This document shows, in pieces, positions 56,047 to 64,000 of a DNA stretch of 64,000 nucleotides. The DNA is from Rhodotorula mucilaginosa (lineage: Eukaryota; Basidiomycota; Microbotryomycetes; Sporidiobolales; Sporidiobolaceae): the NCBI GenBank assembly GCA_034406715.1, contig CP137872.1, forward strand, positions 682,001 to 746,000. Direction: 5' to 3'. A model generated the notes under the pieces. It ran no database searches. It saw only the letters and a program-made list of their open reading frames with translations, and was not told the origin of the DNA. Every line of letters starts with the position of its first letter. Within the stretch, counting starts at the first letter, position 1. The position numbers were made by a program, and so were the translations under genes.

Positions 56047-59000
56047 ATGTCCGACAACCCGTTGGAGGCCAGGACCACACCACGCGGGCACTGGTCGGCC
56101 ACTCAATCTCGTCAGAAAGGAGGCAGATTCGGAAAACGGGCGCCGGACGCGGCGGCGAGCGAAGCGCCGACCAATGTCGATGACACGCACTCGACGAACG
56201 GCGAAGGCTCAGAAGGGACAGCAGGCTCGCAGACCGCCGACGTGGAACTGCACGCCGACTTGAGACCTGAGTACGATCGCCCAAGCGAGGTCAGAGACCG
56301 GTCTCCGCTGTATTATCAGTCGGTGGCGGCCGAAGACGAACAGCCGCAAGCGACTGAGGAAATCCTGACCGGTATGTACGCAGTTTTACTAGCAAAGTGA
56401 CCAATGCTGATGACATACTTGATAGTCATCTACTCGTCTCAGTTCCCCGGACAGGATGGACCGCGCGTCCGCCAGACAGTCATGTCCGCCCCAGTCTACC
56501 GGACTCGCTTTGGCCGGCTGGTCTCGCTCGGCCACGTGTGGACAGGGGTGCAGCCGCTGACAGGAGTGCCATCTGGAGTAGAGCTGGCAGGTAAGAGCCA
56601 TCTCCGCTGCCTCTCTTGCGCACTAGCCGCTGGCCGCTCGCTGACAGATTCATGCAGATCAAGGTTTCGACGGCCGGTTGACCTATGCAGTGGTACGCAG
56701 GGGAGAACTCGATCTTTGTCATACAACAGGCGACTATGAAAATCTCGCGGAGCGTTACTTTCGTGAACCCGCAAGGGCGCGAACGTCGCGCTCCGTCCTG
56801 GAACTCGAGGCCTTGAAGGGTGTCGCGCCCGAGGCGTACGACGACGGTCTCTTTGCGTGGCTCGAACCTGATGAGCACAGCATCGTCTGTAGCGTGAGTA
56901 CCGGGCCACGTCCCTCGCTTTCACGGACAGAAGAGCACAAACTGACTCGTGGATCCGCGACAGGTCAATGCCTATTCCACTTTCAAAAGTTGGCTTGCAA
57001 AGCCAATACAGTCTGAGAACAGTGCGAATTCTTGTAAGTTCTTCGGTACTGGAGTGTGCGAGGGTTAGGTGCACGAGCGCCGGAAGAAGAAACTCCGATT
57101 CCGCCCCTGTCGGGGAAATTTTGAGGGGAGTCTTGCGAGCGCTGTACAGAACTCTGACTGCGGTCTTGGAGCATGTATGCAGATCGGATCGCTGCAAACG
57201 GGACCGCCGAATCGCCAGTCACCGCCAATTCGCAAGAGACTACAGCCGTCAATATCAGCGTCACGCCTGCGCCGGTGCCGCCGTCCAAGACCGACGTGCC
57301 CATTGACTCAAGAGTCCAGGAGGCACAGGCAGCACAGTCCCAGGTGCCGTGCGAGCTCTCCATCTCGGTGGCTCGCCCGAACGGTACTTGGCCCACCGTT
57401 CTTCGAGTACCGATCCGCCGAGATAAAGCCGGAAACGCCCGTCTGCTCGAGAATCCGGTCTGGTCGCTCAGCAACCCGGGTTCGCAGATGCGCAAGCATC
57501 CGGAAGCGAGCCGGGGGATGGTCAAGGCTCGAGCGCGACGGTGCCAAGGACTTTCCGTCTGCCCGAACGCGGGCTGTCATGGTCCAATTCGGCCGCTTGT
57601 CCGGCCATCCGCCGAAGAATCACCGTCGGCAGCGACAGCCAGCGCCAACGAACGTCGGGACGGGCCGAGTAGGACAACCGTCGAGCAGGAGGGCGGGACA
57701 AGAAGCGAGAAGCGGAAACGGCGGCAGGATACGGAGCGCCGGAACGGCCAATCGACTTGCCGCCTGTGCGGGACTGTCCTCCAATTGACACCCTGCCCAG
57801 CCGTCTTCGTCATCGCTGTCCCCGAGCCGGACGATGTCGAATGCGAGGTCTGGCACATCGGCTACCATCAGCACGAGATCCCGCCTCTCCGGACCGTTCC
57901 TGCTGCTGCCGCTGCCGAGCTGCGTGCTTTGTCCGCTGCCAACCTGGACCTGACGCCGGCACAGCTGCGGATCGGCCGCGACGTGCTGGAGCCGAATCGT
58001 GCGTCGTACCGTAAGCCAGCGATCTCGATCGATCCGAGGTTCGCCAACCTGCGGGCAATCTCGGTCACCAAGCCGCATAGCGCTCCGCCACGGCTGTCAA
58101 AGCGTGATCCTACGTACCCTGGAACTCTGGCTACTGCTGTGCTTGCCGAGTTCAGTGCCGCTCGACCGAATACTTGCTCGGACCTCGCCTACGAGGACAA
58201 CACGTTCAGCTTCTCGATCGCCACGCCGTCGATGCGCGCAGTAGCGGCAGCCGGAGGTGACACGATCCCACTCCGGGCAGCACTTCGGCGTTCCGGGCTC
58301 GTCACCGACACCCACAACACATTCTTTGCCGGGACCTGGCGCTTGATCGCCACCGTCGCTTTCGACATCCCGACATCGAGATGGGTCCCGGTCCTCTGGA
58401 CGGTGACTTCGCGCGAAAACGCCGTTGCATACCGACGTCATTTCAACTACCTTTTCGACATTTTGTCCGACGCCGGTCTCTCGTCGGAGGACATTCTGCA
58501 AAGAGTGCTTTCGGTTTTCGACTTTTCCGCATCGCAAACCTCCGGCTTTGACCAAGCATTCGCCCAATGGTTCAGTCGCGCAAGCTTTGGTGAAGCGACA
58601 AGAGTCGCCGACATCTACTCGGAGCGTCTCCGGGCGCAAGCCCTGGTTCCGGAAGGCGAGCTCGACGATCCCGAAGTTCCTTCACGCGAGGCGGCACTTT
58701 CTTACGCCCTTGACGAATCGACTGTGGCTCTTGTTGAAGCGCTCAAGCATCACCTGCTCGATTATTCCCAGAAGGAGCGGTACGACGTCGGCCTGAAACT
58801 GGCCGAGTGCTCCCGACGAGGATGCCTCCGTCACTTCGAGGCAAGCGTCGGACGAATCGCACGATCCAAACGGGGTCCCGGTGCTACCTCAGCAGAATGG
58901 AGTCGTCTCGCTATGAAGCTGAGTCGGGTGACTAGCGTTGAGGAGCACCAAGAAGTGTGCGAGAGGCTCCACACCGGTTGGCCGCACCTCGACTGGTGGC

Positions 59001-61800
59001 TCAACTGGTGGAGTCGCCCCTACGCCACCGGGATGCTGGTCCCTGCAAGACGGGACATGGGTCCGGCCGATGTCCTCGAGGTCCCCGAGACCTCGAATGC
59101 CGTCGAATCGAGCCATCGCCTCCTGATTGTCAGCGCCGGTGGCAAAAAGTTCTCCCTCGAGGTCGGCCTTCGCCGCTTGTCCGACTTCGCATCAGGCTTT
59201 GAGCTCATGCGACACCCAGCAGGCAAGTTTATGTGCTCCCCTTAGACACTGCTCTCAACCTTATCTGACCACTTCTTGTCAACAGCTCAAGCTCATGCAA
59301 AGAAGCTTCCCGCCCGATCCGGAACTCTCGTGGAGGAGCGCCCGCCACAAGTCAGGAATGCGATTCCGTCAACCTACAGGAACGACGGGCGACCGCATAC
59401 CCCTCCCTCTGGATCCGAGCAGGAGGGCAGTCAAAAGAAGAGAAAGAGGCGTCGCAAACGCAGCAAGAAGGCTCCGCATCCCTCGGTTTTCCCACCGCCG
59501 CCGTCCTCAAATCATGTTGATGGCACTTGGGCTCGTACCGTGCCATCTGTGGTAGCAGCAGCTCCTGCTCGGGCTCTCCAGGACGGCAGCGACGACGGCT
59601 ACGACGACCGCAGCGATGACGGCCACGACGACGGCAGCGACGCAGACCTTGCCGAGGAAGACCTTGCGGCCAGCCTCTCTCTCGATCGCGACGATCCGTC
59701 CCGAGATGACACCGATCTGTTTTCGACAGCTGGACCACCCTTGCTGCTGGACGAGCTGGTGTGGTGCCGCGGCGGATTTCCTCGTCGAGACAGCGGCGCC
59801 ATCGTCCTTTTCGCCTGGGACGCAAATTCATGCTGGCTCGATAGCTTTGTCTGCATTGCAGCTCGCTGGCTTCGATATGATCTTGATCCAGCTTTTGCTG
59901 TGAGTGATCTCTTCGCCTCCGGCTCTCTTTCGCCCGCTCGCCATGTCGTCGTCGAAAGTTTGGACTCAATCTTGGCCCTCATGGCTCGCGATATCGATGC
60001 AAGCACGCTGGCGAGCGCCTACACCCAGCTCTCGGCCGCGCGAGACGAGCTTCGTCATGCGCTGGTAAAGGCTCGGCTCGTGCAGAGCATGAAAAGTCAA
60101 GAATCACTCGATGTAAATTTCGGCTTTGCGGTTTTTTCTTCTATGATCCCTCGACTGTTGCTTACAGCTTTTACTTGTTCAGACCTGGTTTGGCCTCCTC
60201 CTAGACGGCTACTGCTACGGCAAAGCTGGAACTCGAGGAGGTCCGACATCAACAAGCCGCTCAGCAGAGGTGATCGATCTCTTCGGAATCCGGATGTGCA
60301 CCGTCGAGCTCTGCGCTGCGAACCATCTCGCCCACTCGGTCAGTCTTGAGCCGGTGAGCCAAGCACTGCAACTGCAGGCCTACTTCGACTTTGTCGATGT
60401 GGTCGCTTCCCCGTCGACGCTTCAAGACGCTTTTGAAGAGCTCGTTACTCTCGAGTCGCCGTCGCGACCTATCTCAGGCTGCCGGATCGGATGCAGCGTG
60501 GCTGATCAGCGTAGCTGCTATGCACCCGCCGTCTCTATCCGCGGGGTGATCTCAATGCCTAGCTACCTGCGCATCAACATCCAAGATACCGACCTCGCCG
60601 TCGGGAAAGGGCCAAAAGGCCAGCCGGCCTACCGGCGTGGCGAGTTCTGGTCCTTGGCGCTGACTCTCTCCGTTGAGGGAGTCACTGGGGTATGGCAGCT
60701 GGTTGGTGTTGCCGACTGGGACCAGAGACATTGGTGGACCGACGTTTTCACCGGCGATCAGGAAGTGGCTCGTCTCGACCCGCTGGCCAGTACCAACGCC
60801 ATCCCCAACACTACCCCGAAGCCGCACGTTCCACCCTTCTCTTCCTCTGCTCGGACCGCGTTTTATCGCTATTCGGGGACCGCTGCTCAACTCGCGAGCT
60901 TCAACAATGCCCTTGCCGGGTTTTGGAGCACCCGCCCCGGCCTCTGCATGGTGCAATTCCCTGGAACCCTCCTTCATACCGCCAGACATCGTCACCGAGA
61001 TGATATGCTTGATGTCCGGCCCCGCGCCGAGCTCTCCGAGACAGTCTGGGACCCACTTCCGGACTTTCTTGCCACTCGATCTCAGCGTTCCGAATTCCAA
61101 GCCGCATCGGTATGTCTGCTTTCTTCTGTCTTTCATCTCTCATTTGTTGACAGCATCAGAACTGACATGTACCATTTTGACAGATTCCATTGTATCTTCA
61201 GACCAAGCTGGCCAATATGATTCCGAGCCAGAAAAAGCAGGTGAGTTCCGTGGCATGAAGCCTTTGCTTCCCATCCTTGTGAAGGGCCTCAATGTCCCCA
61301 TACACGGAGAGTATACGCTTACCTCCTCTTCTACAGGGTGCCCGACCCCAAGGACGTCGTCATCCAGGTCAAAAGTGCAGTGTCTGCCAGACGCCCGCTG
61401 CAGTCAAAGCGCAGGCTGAGAAGTTAGCCTGCATCTTGTGCAGCCAGCAGGCACACAGAACCTGCGTCAACCTACCGCCCTCCTTGCTGTACTTTCTCTG
61501 TGACTCCTGCTACACCCCCGCTCTCATGGAAATTCCCCTTGAAATCTGAATCAAAATCGAGTATTCACCAACCTTGGGCCAGAAAGCTTCTCAAGCTGTT
61601 ACATCATCCTAGACAGATCTTTGGGCAAGCGTTCTTCTACATATTGCTGCTTACAGAAGGAGGAGTCGGGAGAGAGCCGGCAAGCGGTGAGCTCGAAACT
61701 TCCAACCCGAAGAAGCGCCTGAGCCCCCCGCCCAACACTTTGCAGAGCTAGGGAAGGGCTGCGGACCGCATGCGCGACCAAGATTAGCAGCCAGAACGGT
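55980..61800 (+). mobile_element. Probable Mutator-like DNA transposon body (ends not found)
   Basis: The body is inferred from the transposase gene at 56047-61549. Both flanks are gene-poor and unlike the dense gene order elsewhere, supporting insertion between the small membrane protein gene and the Vps2 gene. The limits given are only approximate: no terminal inverted repeats or target-site duplication could be recognised by eye. Confidence 0.4.
56047..61549 (+). CDS. Transposase-type gene: GCM1/WRKY zinc finger, DDE core, USP-like protease, PHD finger
   Basis: Nine exons: 56047-56371, 56426-56590, 56658-56893, 56964-57033, 57183-59222, 59286-60112, 60183-61109, 61184-61240, 61337-61549; 1,619 residues, open throughout. 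Residues 1-265: novel N-terminal region. About 385-497: Cys/His pattern RRCQGLSVCPNAGC then CRLCG-x8-C and H-x3-HQH, as in the fungal GCM1/WRKY-type finger. DDE candidates: Asp about 641 (VTDTHNTFF), Asp about 712 (VFDFSASQTSGFDQAF), Glu about 907 in TSNAVESSHR. About 1126-1131: NSCWLD, like the USP cysteine box, with a candidate His about 1404 (DWDQRHWW). About 1562-1606: C4HC3 PHD-type finger. The intron at 59223-59285 starts GCAAGT and joins both halves. It resembles Mutator-like transposases of basidiomycetes; whether it still moves or is domesticated is unknown. Confidence 0.78.
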
Positions 61801-62914
61801 TGATGCAAGACAATCAAGAGCTCTGCCAAGGTTGTGTGAGGAGGAGAGAAGAGTAAGACGAGAGGTGGCAAAGACGGCCTGCTCCTTTTTGATATGTGAG
61901 CGCGGCGTGCAGCGATGGCGAGACTCTGAGCGGCATATTCTGCCCTTGAGAAAACTTGCCCACGGGCCGCTTTCGATGAAAGGTGCTCCGGCAGTGGCGG
62001 CTTTGACAAGATTGCCTTGAAGATGAGCGATGAGGCACAAGTAGACACGACGAGAAGTTCTCGCGGGCAATTACCTGCTTTTCGAAGAGATCACAGCCCT
62101 TACAGAAAAGTGTGTTCTCCAGTGTCCAGCAACGCAAATCTGCAGCTGCGATGTGTGCAAATTTAGGGGATACCAACAAGTGATCTTCCGTTGCTTACTC
62201 GTGTTCACGCGCACTCACTAGGCACTTTTATCTGTCATCTTGGCCTGACGGAGCAAATCTCGCACATGAGTTTGACTCTGGAGCCTTTGTGAATGCTGCA
62301 TTGCCCAGATTATTGCGCACACAGGCAAGTCTGGGGAGAAGAAACCGAGCGCGAGTCGCGCCACTCGCAGATAACCTCCGGACTGAACTGAGGAAGAGGC
62401 GACAACTATTCTATGCCTATTAGAGTTGCTGGGACGCCTTAGCTTCTGACCAGCAGGTCTTGCATGTTGCCGAGAGTCGTCAAAACGGATTTTACGCTTG
62501 TCACTCTTGAAAAGCGAGGTGGTCAAGCAGTGTAGGCCCGAGTGGCGCGAAACTTCGCACCCTGGGCTCCTATAGGTCAAAAACCAGCCCTCCACAAGTT
62601 CAGCCTATTTCAACGGCGGTAGAGGTCTGCCGAGCGAGGCGCTTGTAGGCAATTGTAGGAATTATCGGAATAGAGCTGAAAGCCTTGTCGCGCAACATAT
62701 CGATAATCTGAGCGGTCAAAATGGTCGTGAAGGTGTCTGAAGCTGTTCAGGGAAGAAATCATATCCATAGAGCGCATACTTGCTGAGATCAGGCAAGCGC
62801 CTTTGCATGCGCGCTTCAAGCGCCTCTTTGTAATGACCGCACTTGCTCCGCCCCGAGGGTGCCAATTCCCGCACAGCTCAATCCAACAGAGACCAGCTAC
62901 ACACACAAGCAGAT
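61550..62914. other. Gene-poor stretch between the transposase gene and Vps2
   Basis: About 1.36 kb, lower in GC than the rest of the window. Open frames (minus 61599-62048, minus 61814-62179, minus 62218-62595) are rich in Ser/Leu/Arg and show no domain. It could be the element's right end, remnants of an older insertion, or simply the Vps2 promoter region. Confidence 0.4.
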
Positions 62915-64000
62915 ATGAACATCATCGTCAGTCCGAGGCCCTCCCGCCCCTACCCCTCGACTCGATTTGCCCTCCACGACCGCTGACATCAGACATCCCT
63001 CCCCGACCGCAGGACACCCTCTTTGGGCGGACAAAGACCCCGGCCGAGCGACTCCGCCAGCATCAGCGGGCACTCCAAAAGGCTCAGCGGGAACTCGACC
63101 GCGAACGCTCGAAACTCGAGCAGCAGGAGAAGAAACTCATCCTCGATATCAAGAATGGCGCACGCAAGGGAGAGATTGTCAGTCAAGTACCCCCGCACGC
63201 ACGCACGCACGCACGCACCCGAGAGAGAGGGAGGTTGAGCTGACCCCGTCGAAAGTATTGCCATTGCAGGGCTCGTGCAAGGTCATGGCCAAAGACCTCG
63301 TCCGGACGCGGCGATACGTCTCGAAATTCTACACCATGAAGACTCAACTGCAGGCGATCAGCTTGAGGATTCAGGGTATGCGGAGTAATCAACAGATGGC
63401 AGAGGCGATGAAGGGCGCGACGAGGGTCAGTCGGTCTTCTTCGTTCCATTCGTCGTTCGTTTGGCGCTCCTGGGACGACCCATCGCGTCCGGTCGTGCTG
63501 CGTTTGAGCCTACGAAAAGGAACTGACTGACTGAATTACGTTCACTCGTCCTCCCGCGAGCAGGCCATGTCGCTCATGTCGCGGCAGATGAACCTGCCCC
63601 AGATCCAGCGCATCCTCCAAGAATTCGAGCGCGAGTCGTCCATGATGGACATGAAGGAGGAGATGATGGGCGAATCGATCGACGACGCCATGGAGGACGA
63701 CGTGGGCGAGACGGAGGAGGAGGAGGGCGACCGGATCCTCGACGAGGTGCTCGTCGAGATTGGCGTCAGCGTCGGTCAGCAGGTGCGTTCCCCTCTTTTT
63801 TCTTCTTCTCTTTCTCCGGCCATGTAAGGTGTGTGTACTGACGCACAGGTATACGACGCCCATCACAGCTCGGAGAAGCGCCGACCTCGATGCCGGCGAG
63901 CAAACTCTCGGAACCGGGCGTCCGCCGCGCCGTCGCGATCGGCGAGTCGTCCGGCCCAGGCGGCGGCGGCGGCGGATCGGCAGCTGATTCCGGCGCGGCG
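62915..64000 (+). CDS. DID4: ESCRT-III subunit Vps2/Did4 (CHMP2-like), 3' end outside window
   Basis: Part of the polymer that buds vesicles into multivesicular bodies and recruits Vps4. Exons: 62915-62926, 63013-63177, 63270-63425, 63564-63782, 63869->64000. The first coding exon is 12 bases (MNII), joined to DTLFGRTKTPAERLRQHQRALQKA. Then basic helix RELDRERSKLEQQEKKLIL, MAKDLVRTRRYVSKFYTMKTQLQ, MRSNQQMAEAMKGATRAMSLMSRQMNLPQIQRI and the acidic helix EEMMGESIDDAMEDDVGE. The last exon is Gly/Ala-rich and should lead to the C-terminal MIT-interacting helix beyond the window. The acceptor at 63868 was chosen over one at about 63848 because it keeps an acidic/Gly linker in frame. Confidence 0.92.
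63193..63218. repeat. (GCAC)n microsatellite in a Vps2 intron
   Basis: About six tetranucleotide copies followed directly by a GA run, inside the second Vps2 intron. Confidence 0.9.

Noticed and set aside
56047-61549. Retroelement or virus-derived gene
   Set aside because: No reverse transcriptase, integrase zinc finger, capsid or long terminal repeats are seen; the motifs fit a DNA-transposon transposase.

Overview
This window is nuclear DNA from a basidiomycete fungus, most likely a red yeast relative in Microbotryomycetes (Rhodotorula/Rhodosporidium/Sporobolomyces type). Four things point there: high GC, very many short introns (about 60-110 bases, often starting GTGCGT or GTGAGT), fungal-only families such as Cyr1, Ura6, Coy1 and fungal trehalose phosphorylase, and a U6 snRNA gene interrupted by an mRNA-type intron, a trait known from Rhodosporidium/Rhodotorula. 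Genes are packed on both strands with little spacing. There is no operon structure, CRISPR or bacterial signal.

Layout. 1-634: 3' end of NADPH-cytochrome P450 reductase (+). 843-7769: adenylate cyclase (-). 8482-10280: ribose-5-phosphate isomerase (+). 10531-15962: a large inverted repeat of about 1.37 kb per arm. Each arm carries an intron-containing U6 gene; the arms flank mitochondrial cytochrome c peroxidase (-). The right arm overlaps the 3' end of a peroxisomal ABCD half transporter (15786-19063, -), and the left arm carries only a copy of that gene's last exon. 19739-23103: trehalose phosphorylase (+). 23235-24878: THO-complex WD40 protein (-). 25265-27198: Aur1-like PAP2 membrane protein (-). 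27792-28574: mitoribosomal mL61-like protein (-). 29295-32195: golgin Coy1/CASP (-). 32525-37020: CANIN-like genome-stability protein (-). 37361-39527: amino-acid permease (-). 40391-43976: Pif1 helicase (+). 44078-48868: GAR-domain cytoskeletal protein (-). 49255-50362: U4/U6.U5 27K protein (-). 50486-51536: DUF2237 protein with a possible mitochondrial leader (+). 51711-53232: conserved fungal nuclear-type protein (-). 53455-54744: UMP-CMP kinase (-). 54933-55109: small membrane protein (-). 62915-64000: ESCRT-III Vps2/Did4 (+), cut by the window end.

The accessory part is 55.1-62.9 kb. It holds one open nine-exon gene (56047-61549) predicted to encode about 1,619 residues: a GCM1/WRKY-type zinc-finger pair, a Mutator-like DDE transposase core, a ubiquitin-protease-like cysteine protease module and a C-terminal PHD-type C4HC3 finger. 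A GC-AG intron joins the transposase half to the protease half. This is the strongest candidate for an under-described system here. It is flanked by gene-poor DNA and I could not recognise its terminal repeats.

Exon boundaries were worked out by hand from splice motifs, reading-frame continuity and family conservation. Where I give every exon, the joined length is a multiple of three and open throughout. Genes given only as a range have introns I did not resolve completely.
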